A stretch of DNA of 64,000 bases from Nemertoderma westbladi (taxonomy: Eukaryota; Xenacoelomorpha; Nemertodermatida; Nemertodermatidae). The translations under genes were made by a program, and so were the position numbers. Positions 41,101 through 50,834 of the stretch are shown piece by piece (position 1 is the stretch's first letter; each line of letters begins with the position of its first letter). The notes under the pieces were generated by a model. That model saw only the letters and a program-made list of their open reading frames with translations, did no database searches and was not told the DNA's origin. The stretch spans positions 1 to 64,000 of the forward strand of contig JAUCBJ010006660.1 in assembly GCA_032718475.1 (NCBI GenBank), in the 5' to 3' direction.

Positions 41101-41923
41101 TAGACTTTGCTGATGACTTAGGAGTACTCTCAGAATCATTAGAGGGAGCCCAACGGCTCCTCAGCTCATTAGAACATGCTGCTTCTAGTGTTGGTCTTTT
41201 TATTAACTCCAGAAAGACCAAAATTCTGACTGTTAACTTTGAAAGTCCTCAGCAAGTCTCTGATCGGATGAGCATAAGCTCAAAGGATGGTATGCTTGAG
41301 CATGTGGACGACTTCTGTTACCTGGGATCATGGATCCGGAAGTCAGGTGAGGACCTTCGAATACGTAAGGGAAAGGCATGGACAGCCTTGAATAGGCTTT
41401 CCAGGATTTGGAAATCACCGAGAATTAATCGGAAACTTAAGGTCCGATTATTTAGAGCAGCAGTAGTTCAAGTACTCCTCTACGGGAGTACATGCTGGGC
41501 TCTAACTGCTGAGGACACCAAATCTCTGGATGGCACATTCACAAGAATGCTACGCCGGGTTCATTGTGTCAAGTACAATGCACACATCTCCAACCAGACA
41601 CTATATAACATTGGAGGTGTCTCATTGGTTCCCCCAAGCTTGACACTAGAACAAAATCGCCTCCGCTTTGCAGGACATTGCTTTCGCCGTGAGGACCAGC
41701 CAGTGCATAATCTTGTACTTTGGCAGCCTCATGGAGTGAATAAGCATGGTGGACAGCCCATGACTTTCTTGAGACGCATCTTAAAGGACACTGGCCTTAA
41801 AGATGCGGATGATCTAGCAAATGTCATGGGTGATAGGGAGTTGTGGCGGTGCAATTTTGTTGACAAGCCGGCACAGCATTCTTAAAAATGCAGCTGCAAT
41901 ACAGCATGCCGATCCTAGTAGTA
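38154..41923 (+). mobile_element. Full-length RTE-like non-LTR element (element A copy 4)
   Basis: 3770 bp from GCATTACAGGCATTTC to the TAGTAGTA tail, flanked by the 11-bp duplication GAGACAGGCTG. It has a 5' UTR of at least 400 bases and one long ORF, and ends in a short TAG microsatellite rather than poly(A), as known for RTE-clade elements. It inserted into an older reverse-oriented fragment of its own 5' region, which now lies on both sides (38045-38142 and 41935-42025). Partial copies of the family occur at 18817, 19844, 25798, 46911, 47243 and 50764/63182. Confidence 0.94.
38568..41885 (+). CDS. Endonuclease-reverse transcriptase of element A, 1105 aa
   Basis: An intact ORF; the first ATG of the frame is at or after 38568, and MDYISNAEVRPLE at 38658 is an alternative start. 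The APE-type endonuclease spans about residues 130-370 with VGVQEHR, TFLGDFNASL (catalytic Asp/Asn), KSQIDHILF and SSDHRLIVAKV (final Asp-His). The RT follows with FRGISLISIAAKLYN, NGFRKGRGTMEPILALRR, FVDFFKAFDSV (motif A), GVLQGDTLAPFLF (motif B) and DFADDLGVLS. The C-terminal part carries the KVRLFRAAVV-VLLYGS-CWALT thumb region and RLRFAGHCFRR. It nicks DNA and copies its RNA at the nick. With no internal stop it could be active. Confidence 0.93.
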   Translation: MRHPPCGMANQGAVFAPRADSAKKHPPTPTMDYISNAEVRPLEASGITGHNRPHRRQLTPDRLPVSPPTGERAANNSLSPFPDDLSGPNPGSPGRPDCDGERDSGVGGYSHVPPRPTKPLVNLRQVTRLASVNTLTLGSPMRQGELTALADKLSLSAVGVQEHRMQTGQTDEVLIKDMGGGWRLALASADDSGNGGIGLLMNPTAHAALDKIDQISNRIIRCHFSCSGRLAKKFPKVVLIVCYSPTSVAPVEEVENFYHNLQAATDGVDQHAFLTFLGDFNASLHQSPTSPWVYSNSVNRNSVHLQDFISGNGWFSAGTQFKKRTGKLWTHSGPSGHKSQIDHILFRRKYRSSIQDCNAFTLRPFSSDHRLIVAKVRLSLRASRTTKSALPRHDWSSLLQQRSVRSSFTLQLSNRYEALASEAADHCEGYTAFTEAVKLAAAKTVPVYPRNRKRAPWTDNKIQKCRNDLHKAQKESRLKQTTAAKNAVKAASRSLNRQYSVNLQELINQQVDAINDADDSRQSSQAWKSINLLTGRKSQQTTKVKAESPADRLNGWKAHFEKLLNNDRVLPDNFIEVKVSESVLPDIPIGDISFAEVKAAAKSIKTNRASGVDGVPPEVFKIPECLKLIYPIIVDMYRTTRVPQEMKTNKLVPVPKKGNLTLYGSFRGISLISIAAKLYNRILLNRIRDPIERLLHGNQNGFRKGRGTMEPILALRRIIEELSKKKDRHLAVIFVDFFKAFDSVSRSRMFSILSLYGIPDEIIAAIRSVYDGSTTFVSTFDGDTEPFEVLWGVLQGDTLAPFLFIIVVDYVLRMSLDHHNDDGVMITPPTGSRSRGNPAKYLTDLDFADDLGVLSESLEGAQRLLSSLEHAASSVGLFINSRKTKILTVNFESPQQVSDRMSISSKDGMLEHVDDFCYLGSWIRKSGEDLRIRKGKAWTALNRLSRIWKSPRINRKLKVRLFRAAVVQVLLYGSTCWALTAEDTKSLDGTFTRMLRRVHCVKYNAHISNQTLYNIGGVSLVPPSLTLEQNRLRFAGHCFRREDQPVHNLVLWQPHGVNKHGGQPMTFLRRILKDTGLKDADDLANVMGDRELWRCNFVDKPAQHS

Positions 41924-42025
41924 GAGACAGGCTGCCGGTCAGGAGATAACTGACGCCTGTGAGGCCGATTGTGTTCGGTAAAACCACTGGCCTTTAGTGG
42001 CCGGACCTCCGCATTACTAATGTCA
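41924..42025 (-). repeat. Right half of older inverted element A fragment
   Basis: After the target duplication (41924-41934) the sequence is the inverted copy of about 38660-38755 of element A (GCGGAGGTCCGGCC region). Together with 38045-38142 it reconstitutes a reverse-oriented piece of element A with the full-length element inside. Confidence 0.88.
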
Positions 42026-42117
42026 TTAAGATCAGCTGGAGACAACACTTGACAAACTTTAATTACAGATAATACAATAACAGAGCAAACAATGGTGTAA
42101 CAGTGACGGGTCATATT

Positions 42118-42123
42118 TTTATT
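42118..42123 (-). terminator. Poly(A) signal AATAAA for the SLC6 gene
   Basis: TTTATT on the plus strand, AATAAA on the coding strand, about 57 bases beyond the SLC6 stop at 42180-42182. Confidence 0.55.
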
Positions 42124-42179
42124 GTATTTCATCTTAATTTTGAATTTCCCCACAGTAAGCTATTCTGGGTTTGGAAACA

Positions 42180-44267
42180 TCATCCAAAGCGAAATAGTTT
42201 TCTTTCCAAATTACTGAATTCCGTTTGAGGTCCTAATCCGTGAAACTCACGAAGGGTCCGCCTTGGAAAGTATTTCTGTCGATGTCTGAGAACACAACAT
42301 TGATGAGTGAAGATTTCTAAGATCGAAAGTAAAGGAATCCAGATGAGAGTAAATAAAGTCAATAATAGACATATAATACATACATATGGCGGAGTTTCGC
42401 ATTGTTCAACATTTTGAGTCTCAGTATTGAAACATGTGTATGTTGTACCTTCAGTGAAAGAGTAATGTATACCCAATGTTGCAAGAATAATATAAACAGG
42501 AACAGTAAGATAAACCATTGAGAATGATATAAAGATATTTATTTTAAATCCAACCATCGTCTCAAAATCGCTTATAATCCGATGTATACCAACACTGTAT
42601 AAAACTGATGTGTAAGAAATGCATCCAATCACCATCATACACATATTATACATAAATTTCTCAAATATTTCTTTAAGAAATGGCCCAATGTTTAGTGTAA
42701 ATACCAAACTGAAAAGGAAAAGAAAAAGGCATATAAGACAAACACGATAAATCTCTGGAATTCTTAGAGTAAACTTGTGATCTTCGAGAGCATTTATAAT
42801 ACTTTGAATAAATCCAAACATTGAATCAATTCCTAATAATATTAATGTTACAAACAGAAGAAGTGACCACGATGAAGCATGATCCGATATTTCTAAAATG
42901 ACCCTGGTCATTGTAACAAAAGCCAAAGTAGGTCCATTTAGGTCACTCATTTTTTCAAGTGCGCCTTTTATACAATGGCTATGTTGTTCACCTTCTTCTG
43001 GGATTCCGTGGCATTCCTCTTCATAAGCATAGTGTCCAGCCATACTAAATACAACTACAGAAGCCATTATTGAAGTTAACAGATCAACACCACATAATAA
43101 AATAGCATCTCGAAAAAAATTATTCTGTCTAGGTTGCGTTGCTCCCATCAATGTATGAAAACCAAGCCCGAGTCCCAGTGTGAATGCTACTTGCACTCCC
43201 GCAGCTTTCCACACTTTTAATGAGAATATCTCTTCTAAATTTCCAGGTGCGAAAGCATATTGCAACCCTTCATAACTTCCTGACATATCAACCGATAATA
43301 TGAGTAAGCAAAACATGGTGAGATAAGGAATTGTAGCTGTGAAATACACAACCCTGGTAGACCCCATAGCTCCATGTGTCTGACTAGTAACGACCATTAA
43401 CCAAGTTATGACAGTTGCTATAACGATGGGGTTACTAAAATATATAGATTCACTGATATTTTTTGGTAGGCTTAAGGTTTCATTGTACCAAAAGAAACTA
43501 CCTGCCCCAAGTTCTTCACACGTTTGATTTTTGAACTCAATAACTAAATTGTTTCCCCCTAACATATTACATGAACTCCAAGGTAATTTATTTCTAAACG
43601 TCATAGCTGAGTAAAATATACAATAGGATATATCGATACAATAGGAAATAACGAGGAAGCCACAAAGAAGTACTTGGGAAACACCAATTCCAGCTAACCT
43701 TGGATGCAATGTTTCATATACATTCCACGGTCCTTGTCTCGTGAGTTGTCCAATACCTAACTCAAATGTTAGCACTGGTAGACCCACTATAAGAAGTAAA
43801 ATTAAATAAGGTATGAGAAATACTCCACCGCCATTTTCCACCATCCTCTTTGGAAAGTACAAAATATTTCCCATACCGACAACAAATCCGATGCAGCTTA
43901 CAATATATTGAAACTTAGAATCCCAAATCGATTCCATTGTGTCTTCCTCTGGTCTCCAATGTTTAATTTTATAAAATGTATCTTTGTTCTTTGCAAATCC
44001 AAAGATTCTACGGTCCTCGACTTTTTTAAATTCACCAGTTTTCATACCATGTTCGAAAGTATCTGTTCGAGTATGATTTAGAATGAAGGATTTTCTTAAT
44101 GTATGACGGAAGTTTTGCACTGATGTATTGCAGGAATAGAAACTAGTTTCCACTGACGAAACATCGATAGGTTCTTGTTCTTCTAACTGAAACTCTCGCA
44201 ACGAATTCGCAGATTTCAAGCTAATTTCTTCACTTTCCATATCCTTCCCCCCAATTTTACTCTCCAT
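42180..44267 (-). CDS. SLC6-family sodium-coupled transporter-like protein, 695 aa, intronless
   Basis: A single-exon membrane protein of the neurotransmitter:sodium symporter family. About 110 cytoplasmic residues precede TM1 (WDSKFQYIVSCIGFVVGMGN, 115-134). NGGGVFLIPYLILL is TM2. The second extracellular loop has Cys233 and Cys250 (the usual disulfide pair) and N-glycosylation sequons at Asn247, 262 and 270. TM6 has FTLGLGLGF (362-370), TM8 keeps the Na2-site LGIDS (478-482). Odd: the TM1 Arg of the family motif GN-x-WRFP is Tyr137 here (GNILYFP), and the TM7 Asn of V-N-x-xTS is Asp395 (GVDLLTS). These positions belong to the outer gate and to the Na+/Cl- site. Length fits the family. Substrate unknown; transport may be altered or absent. 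The single exon may mean a retrocopy or an intron-poor lineage. Confidence 0.9.
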   Translation of the reverse strand: MESKIGGKDMESEEISLKSANSLREFQLEEQEPIDVSSVETSFYSCNTSVQNFRHTLRKSFILNHTRTDTFEHGMKTGEFKKVEDRRIFGFAKNKDTFYKIKHWRPEEDTMESIWDSKFQYIVSCIGFVVGMGNILYFPKRMVENGGGVFLIPYLILLLIVGLPVLTFELGIGQLTRQGPWNVYETLHPRLAGIGVSQVLLCGFLVISYCIDISYCIFYSAMTFRNKLPWSSCNMLGGNNLVIEFKNQTCEELGAGSFFWYNETLSLPKNISESIYFSNPIVIATVITWLMVVTSQTHGAMGSTRVVYFTATIPYLTMFCLLILSVDMSGSYEGLQYAFAPGNLEEIFSLKVWKAAGVQVAFTLGLGLGFHTLMGATQPRQNNFFRDAILLCGVDLLTSIMASVVVFSMAGHYAYEEECHGIPEEGEQHSHCIKGALEKMSDLNGPTLAFVTMTRVILEISDHASSWSLLLFVTLILLGIDSMFGFIQSIINALEDHKFTLRIPEIYRVCLICLFLFLFSLVFTLNIGPFLKEIFEKFMYNMCMMVIGCISYTSVLYSVGIHRIISDFETMVGFKINIFISFSMVYLTVPVYIILATLGIHYSFTEGTTYTCFNTETQNVEQCETPPYVCIICLLLTLFTLIWIPLLSILEIFTHQCCVLRHRQKYFPRRTLREFHGLGPQTEFSNLERKLFRFG

Positions 44268-45640
44268 TATAGCAATCTATTGCTCAATCACCTTTTCGTT
44301 GCAAATTTTTTGTTCGCGTATTGTCTCTATGCAGTTTTGGCAAATACAGGCTTTGGGTGCATTTTTTTACTCAATACTCTTAATTTTGGTAGTAGATAAT
44401 TTTGGCTACACTACTTTTAAAGAATATTAGTTAATAAAGAAAATAATTTTAAGTTTTAATTAATATTTCCCCTCCCCTCCCCCTCTTGCTCAAATTTTCA
44501 AATTGTTGTTTCTTTATTTCGTCTAGAGCAAATTTTAATGGGGATTACAAACCTGAAAAAGGCTTAAAAGGGGAGAGGGGTAGCACCCCCCTATTTTTTT
44601 TAATTTTTTAATTGTGCGGGGCCCTTTTCATAAAAAAGGCTCTTTTGGTACATATATGTATAAAAATTGCTAAAACGTTGTTTTACTAGTTATTTGTTTT
44701 GCAAGCATGAAAAATTTCGTTGAATTTTATTCATTTTTGACAAAGTTATTGACGAACATAGAAAATTGGTATTATCTAAAATAGCGGGAAGGTTTAAATT
44801 GTTCCTTAAACTTTAATCACCCATATCTTAGAATGACTTTTTTTTCATGAAAAAGGCTATCTCTCCGCCAATAAACTGAATTGAGTTGAAATTTGGTACA
44901 TTTGTTTAGATTACCCTTCTCCATACTTCTTCTTATCAAATTTGGTTGGAAATGCCCTGGAGCCTTTTTATATCAAAAAGGCCCAAAAAAGCCCTTTTTG
45001 GGGCCTTTTTGTTCTAAAAAGGCTCCAGAGCATTTGAGGCAAAATTTGTTAAGAATAATTGGATGCAGGGTTTTTCTGAACCTATAATCCAAATTTCGAC
45101 AATTTTCAATAAATATTGGTGGAGAAATAGCCCTTGGCGCAAAAAGGCCCTTTTGGCCATTACGGAGCCATTTTGGGGCCAATTTAAAAACTATTTGATT
45201 TGGCTATTCTCAGACAGTCCAGACAATGTTTAGTAGCACGAAAAATAACTTTCAATAATAAAAAAAATTTCATAATAAAAAAAACAATGACACAAAAATG
45301 TGAGGTTCAATTTGAGGGTGCTACCCCCCCCGCCCTCCTTAATGAGACCTCATTTAATTATCGAGTTATATCTGTTTTTCTGTAAGACGGTCAAATTGTA
45401 AGAATGACAGAAGACCGACAGACAGACTAGATTCCACCATACATTAAAATTGACATGGGAAATGGAATCAGCGACCCCAAAAACCCCCGCAATAAAAAAT
45501 GTTAGCTCATTGGTGTGCATCCTTCGTGCCAGAAATAATTAACCAACCAGAACACAGCCAGCCAATTTAAACAATTTACACTTTAAAGGGCATTTTCTCG
45601 GAATGACATTTTTCATTTTCAAATTACTACTTTTCCGCAT
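44268..45640. other. Non-coding; inverted repeats around 44573-45341
   Basis: No gene. A long hairpin lies at 44957-45028 (CTGGAGCCTTTTT with AAAAAGGCTCCAG) with a nested AAAAAGGCCC/GGGCCTTTTT stem. GGGGTAGCACCC at about 44577 and GGGTGCTACCCC at about 45317 are inverted relative to each other, so the 770-base segment may be a decayed terminal-inverted-repeat element. Confidence 0.5.
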
Positions 45641-46078
45641 GTACTTACTCAACACTACTACAGAAACGGTTACGCATCCTCAGTAAGGCATATCCCCAAT
45701 GTAACTTTACATTTATTTTCCGTTCCTCATACAGGCTTGGGGGAAGATTCCCGTACAAAGATAGACTCCCTAATGCCTATGTGTCTTAGGTCTCTCACCA
45801 TTTATAAATTTAAGTGCAGTAGCTGCAACGCTACTTACATTGGTAAATCCGAGCGTCATTATAAGGTGCGAGTCTTCGAACACTTAGGTAAATCTCCACG
45901 AACGGGGGCCACCTCTGCCTCTCCTTATTGTCACTCAGCTGTACGTGACCATGCATTCGAGTGTGATCACAAGGTATCATATGATGATCTTACTTGCATT
46001 GGTAGGGCTCAAAATAATTACGAACTCTTGCTTAAGGAAAGTCTGTACTGTACATATCCCGTAAAAAACCCTCCCTGA
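45640..46078 (+). pseudogene. Penelope-like element 3' fragment (GIY-YIG endonuclease)
   Basis: The 113-aa ORF at 45737-46078 encodes LTIYKFKCSSCNATYIGKSERHY (the GIY-YIG core in its IYKF...YIG form), RVFEHLGKSPRTG, SAVRDHAFECDH (a Cys/His zinc-finger-like insertion) and NNYELLLKESLY. This is the endonuclease of Penelope-like retroelements. Just upstream (45640-45735), in another frame, is the conserved LRILSKAYPQCNFTFIFRSS-like segment, so one frameshift separates them. The RT domain is absent: a 5'-truncated copy. Confidence 0.85.
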
Positions 46079-46512
46079 ATATACAAGGAACCTCATTCCC
46101 ATTGTACCTATTCTAATACTTTTAGGTTACTGTCAATTAGTTTTTAGTTAGGCCCTATTGTGTAATTACCGAAACGTATCTACTGTACTTCAATACCGTA
46201 CTTGCATTTAATCGATTAATTTTAGTAGTATTTATATATTAGATTTTTTGCAGTTCATACTATAATTATAATATTCATGTTTATACTTCTATGTACTTAC
46301 TTACTTACTTACTTAAGTTCTTATTGTACATACACTACCATGCCCTGGAATATAGTGTCGCTATTCTGGTACATGCCCCCACCCCCCCCCCCCCCCCCCT
46401 CAAATTTTTCTACAAATCTTAATGCGATTGCATCTGTTTCACTCAACTCCTCCTGGGTGGGTGAGCCAGAATTTTTATTTTTGCTTTCATGCGACAAGCG
46501 TTTGAAAAGTTA
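46079..46512. other. Non-coding; ACTT microsatellite and C homopolymer
   Basis: ACTT repeats at about 46295-46316 and a C run at about 46377-46399. Nothing coding was seen. Confidence 0.6.
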
Positions 46513-46909
46513 GAAAGCTGGCCGTGCAAGGATTCCAAAAATGTAAAAACATTTGAATTTGGTTGGGAAATAGCTGAGATATGAAGGTTCAAATGTTGCA
46601 TGGCTTTGCATGGTTTTGTAACTGCACGGGGCTATTTTATTCTATCAAATAAAAACGCCATATTCTAGAACATTTTGTTTATGTATGAATAGCTACATAA
46701 TAAATAGTATGATTAAAGAAGCAATTATTGCTGCCCAGCTATGTAAGGGATAAACAAAATGTTCCAGAATTTGATGTATTTATTAAATAGAATAAATGGC
46801 CTGCAGTGAACGCAAAGACATGCAAAATTCGAATGCCCATATCTCGGCCATTTCCAAACCAAATTCAAATATTTTCACATTATTTGGGATCCTTTCACGG
46901 CCTGCTTTC
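46513..46909. mobile_element. Inverted-repeat element, ~400 bp, arms ~165 bp
   Basis: 46513-46681 is the inverted copy of 46751-46909: GAAAGCTGGCCGTG at the left end faces CACGGCCTGCTTTCC at the right, and ATTTGAATTTGGTT, GAGATATG and GAACATTTTGTTTA are shared in order. The spacer is 69 bases. Identity is about 80%. It is a foldback/MITE-like element; no target duplication is evident, as an element A fragment abuts its right end. Confidence 0.82.
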
Positions 46910-46910
46910 C

Positions 46911-47061
46911 AAGATCAATGAGATTCCCCGAAAAGAACCATAGAGTGTTAGGTTGCCCTTCTTGGGAATTGGCACCAACTTATTTGTTTTCATTTCTTGT
47001 GGGACTCTTGTTGTTCGGTACATGTCTACTATGATGGGATAGATGAGCTTTAAACACTGGT
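46911..47061 (-). mobile_element. Element A copy 5 (short fragment, minus)
   Basis: About 150 bases identical in kind to the RT region of element A around 40440-40585 (GATCAATGAGATTCCCCGAAAAG to TTTAAACACT). It is not contiguous with the larger copy 6, which contains the same RT segment. Confidence 0.88.
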
Positions 47062-47242
47062 AAATGGGTACCCAATGTGTATTAATTCCATTTACTTGCA
47101 CTTGCACTGTTGTAACCCATGTACTGCAATATTATCCCATAATTCTAAATAAAATGCTCACGCAAAATACAATATTTTTAATCTCGATATTTTTCAAAAC
47201 TCGATATTTTTACTCTCGATATCTTTCAACACTCGATATTTT
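47062..47242. repeat. Spacer with CTCGATATTTTT short tandem repeat
   Basis: Four CTCGATATTTTT-like units with about 16-21-base spacing at 47180-47242 separate two element A fragments. Confidence 0.7.
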
Positions 47243-48790
47243 CGCCACAACTCCCTATCACCCATGTCATTTGCTAGATCATCTGCATCTTCAAGGCCAG
47301 TGTCCTTTAAGATGCGTCTCAAGAAAGTCATGGGCTGTGCACTATGCTTATTCACTCCATGAGGCTGCCAAAGTACAAGATTATGCACTGGCTGGTCCTC
47401 ACGGCGAAAGCAATGTCCTGCAAAGCGGAGGCGATTTTGTTCTAGTGTCAAGCTTGGGGGAACCAATGAGACACCTCCAATGTTATATAGTGTCTGGTTG
47501 GAGATGTGTGCATTGAACTTGACACAATGAACCCGGCGTAGCATTCTTGTGAATGTGCCGTCCAGAGATTTGGTGTCCTCAGCAGTTAGAGCCCAGCATG
47601 GACTCCCATAGAGGAGTACTGGAACGACTGCTGCTCTAAATAACCGGACCTTAAGTTTCCGATTAATTCTCGGTGACTTCCAAATCCTGGAAAGCCTATT
47701 CAAGGCTGCCCATGCCTTTCCCTCACGTATTCGAAGGTCCTCACCTGACTTCCGGATCCATGATCCCAGGTAACAGAAGTCATCCACATGCTCAAGCATA
47801 CCATCTTTTGAGCTTATGCTCATCCGATCAGAGACTTGCTGAGGACTTTCAAAGTTAACTGTCAAAATTTTGGTCTTTCTGGAGTTAATAAAAAGACCAA
47901 CACTAGAAGCAGCATGTTCTAATGAGCTGAGGAGCCGTTGGGCTCCCTCTAGTGATTCTGAGAGTACTCCTAAGTCATCAGCAAAGTCTAGATCAGTTAG
48001 GTACTTGGCAGGATTTCCTCGACTTCAAGAGCCAGTAGGTGGAGTTATCATCACCCCATCATCATTATTATGATCTAAAGACATGCGTAGAACATAGTCA
48101 ACAACAATTATGAACAAGAATGGTGCAAGGGTGTCTCCCTGGAGGACGTCCCATAACACTTCAAATGGTTCTGTGTCACCGTCAACAGTAGACACAAATG
48201 TTGTCGAACCATCGTATACTGATCTGATTGCTGCAATAATTTCATCAGGAATCCCATATAATGAAAGTATGCTGAACATACGTGAGCGAGAGACTGAATC
48301 AAAGGCCTTGAAGAAGTCAACAAAGATAACAGCCAGATGCCTGTCTTTCTTTTTTTATAACTCTTCAATTATCCTTCTAAGTGCCAAAATGGGCTCCATG
48401 GTCCCACGACCTTTATGGAACCCATTCTGATTTCCACGGAGCAGTCTCTCAATGGGATCCCTGATGTGATTTAATAGAATTCTATTGTATAGCTTTGCAG
48501 CAATCGAGATCAATGAGATTCCCCGAAAAGAACCATAGTGTTAGGTTGCCCTTCTTGGGAATGGCACCAATTTTTTTGTTTTCATTTCTTGTGGGACTCT
48601 TGTTGTACGGTACATGTCTACTATGATGGGATAGATGAGCTTTAAACACTCAGGTATTTTAAAGACCTCAGGGGGAACACCATCTATTCCACTGGCACGA
48701 TTGGTCTTAATGCTCTTTGCAGCAGCCTTCACTTCTGCAAAGGTGATATCACCAATGGGAATATCTGGGAGTACAGACTCAGACACTTTT
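47243..48790 (-). mobile_element. Element A copy 6 (both ends truncated, minus)
   Basis: The reverse complement of element A from the RT start (GTGTCTGAGTCTG, near 40297) to just before the 3' tail. The last 70 bases and the TAG tail are missing. The frame carries several breaks: ORF pieces 48541-48786, 48025-48279 and 47194-47865 encode the RT, catalytic and thumb regions. Confidence 0.9.
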
Positions 48791-48837
48791 AATAATAAAG
48801 GTTAATAAACAAAGAAAGTAAAACGTACAGCGATATA

Positions 48838-50098
48838 CAGTCCATATCTCATTCTGAATATTATTTCTCAAACTGGGTATCATTTCTCAAACCTTTTACT
48901 AATGATAGTCAACGGAGAATTTCAGTAGGTAAGACTGGGGTAAGAGTTGAGAAATCAGAAAGATGCAGCCAGCTCAATCTAACTCAAACTAGAGTCTGGC
49001 GCCATGGTTTGAGTTAGGTTGACTTCCAACTGTGCCATACTCAGCATTACTCTTCCTGTACGGGATGGATAATTACTCTGGTTGAGTGAGGCACCACATG
49101 GGGAAGGGGCCTCTGTCTGTTGCTTGGGCTCTTGAGTTAATGGGTTGAATTACATAAGCTGGGCAGGCCGGCTTGCGTGTGTCTCATAAAAGACATGTCA
49201 ATCACGCAGTTCCTTTGTGGGCTTTACTAAATGTATGTTGTTAACTAAACCACACTGGCTCGGTCTGTTTGTAGAGAAAGTTTTAATTCTGGGAATATTG
49301 TTGTGGGAAATTGGTGCTCTGTTGTCTGTCTGTTTGATGTCAATTGGTGCCTTACAAGACATATCAGTTTAAAAATCTAATGGTTAATTAAGAATTATTA
49401 GTGCATATGGGACCTCGCAACACCCCCCCCCCCCCCCCCCTCCCATAAATATGGCCCTGTCTATAATTACAGAGGTTTCCTCTGGCCCCTTTGCCCGGTA
49501 TACCCACCCCACACCCGGATGTATTGCGAATAATTGTGTTGACGATGTACAGTAATAGAGAATTAAACATTAGTAAAACATTAAAGTTAAACATTAGAAA
49601 CATTAGCGAAATATACGCAACATTAAAATAAATTTATAAAATTGGTTGGTTATATTATATGGTTATATTTTAATGTAAAATAACGTTAAAATGTTATGAG
49701 TCATACATACTTAATAAATGTAATAAAAATTAATAAATCTTCAGTTTAATAATTTTTTAGCATATAATTTTTTTATTCTGAAATTTAAAAATAAATTGAG
49801 TCACTGAGTCTGCAACTTAATTCTCACTGTCTACTGGAGTTAATTACACACAAACAAATCAAGTTTAGGGAATGTTATAACAGCAGGAGACCATCAATCC
49901 CGTAGGCAGAGTATAACAGAAGCGAGTGGGCCATTAAACACAGACAGCTTGTTGTATGACTGCTACACAGTGCACAGTGGGTGGTTACGCGAGTTTGAGT
50001 TGGGTTTGAGTAAACCAGACAGGTTTGAGTTAGTAAGAGTGAGGTAAGAGAAAAGGTACCTAGTTTGAGAAACGGTATCTAGAATGAGATAGGGACTG
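48838..50098. mobile_element. Tc1/mariner-like non-autonomous element, 1261 bp
   Basis: The ends are inverted: CAGTCCATATCTCATTCT at the left and the complement of CAGTCCCTATCTCATTCT at the right, with similarity reaching about 70 bases (TTTCTCAAACT block). Both ends abut TA dinucleotides (48836-48837, 50099-50100), and a CAGT start with TA target duplication is typical of Tc1/mariner elements. No transposase is encoded. A C homopolymer occurs at about 49422-49441. Confidence 0.82.
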
Positions 50099-50763
50099 TA
50101 GAGTTACAAAATAAATTTAACTGCAGTATTTTACTATATTGCTTCCATAGTTACTGCGATTAATATTATTGTACTCTTCAACTCCCGATGCTGCCTTACT
50201 CAATGTTAAATAATTTAGTGTTCTCGAATATTTATTACGTAACTAGAGAGCCGCTTAACAACATAAACCAAAATTGGATATTGAGTTCCGTTTGTTTTGG
50301 AGTACGCCACACAGACACAAAATTTGCTATAACTTTCGAGTGCGTTCATGAATTTTGCTCAAATTACGTGCAAACCTTTTCTACGTAAATGCTCTTTGAA
50401 CTAATTTAATAAAATTTAAGAAATTCCACCAAAAATATTTTGTTTTACTTTTTTCGCCAGGAAAAAAGTAAAATCCATGCAATTCTATGGGTTACTTTTT
50501 TCCCTAAGGAAAAAAGAGCAACTTTTTCTCCCGATTTTGATCTAATTTTGAGCGAAAAAGTAACAATTTAAGAATAAAATTCATTACGACAAATTAAGTT
50601 AGTGTACAACAACATTAGTTACCATAAAAATCGTGATACAGTAGGTTGGGAATGGGTAGGGAGGGTAGGGTAGGGTAGGCCAAGTCATGTAGTGATATTT
50701 TACTTAAAATTATTTACTTATTATTTATTATTTTACTTTCGTAACCGGTAGATATTCACCTGT
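50099..50763. other. Non-coding AT-rich spacer
   Basis: No gene. There are short palindromic pieces around TTACTTTTTTC...GAAAAAAGTAA (50447-50520) and a brief GGGTA run (50653-50683). Confidence 0.5.
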
Positions 50764-50834
50764 CCATTCTTGTTCATAATTGTTGTTGACTATGTTCTAC
50801 GCATGTCCTTAGATCATCATAATGATGATGGGGT
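50764..50834 (+). mobile_element. Element A copy 7, left part
   Basis: Seventy bases of element A RT (CCATTCTTGTTCATAATTG to GATGATGGGGT), interrupted by the BEL element. The remainder begins at 63182 at the exact next base, and the GGGGT is duplicated at both ends. Confidence 0.93.

Noticed and set aside
44893-45182. Overlapping ORFs in the 45-kb hairpin
   Set aside because: Both strands give similar Gly/Pro/Lys strings because the DNA is palindromic; not coding.
50653-50683. Telomere-like GGGTA repeats
   Set aside because: Only a few imperfect units that match no established animal telomere unit, and the run is internal.
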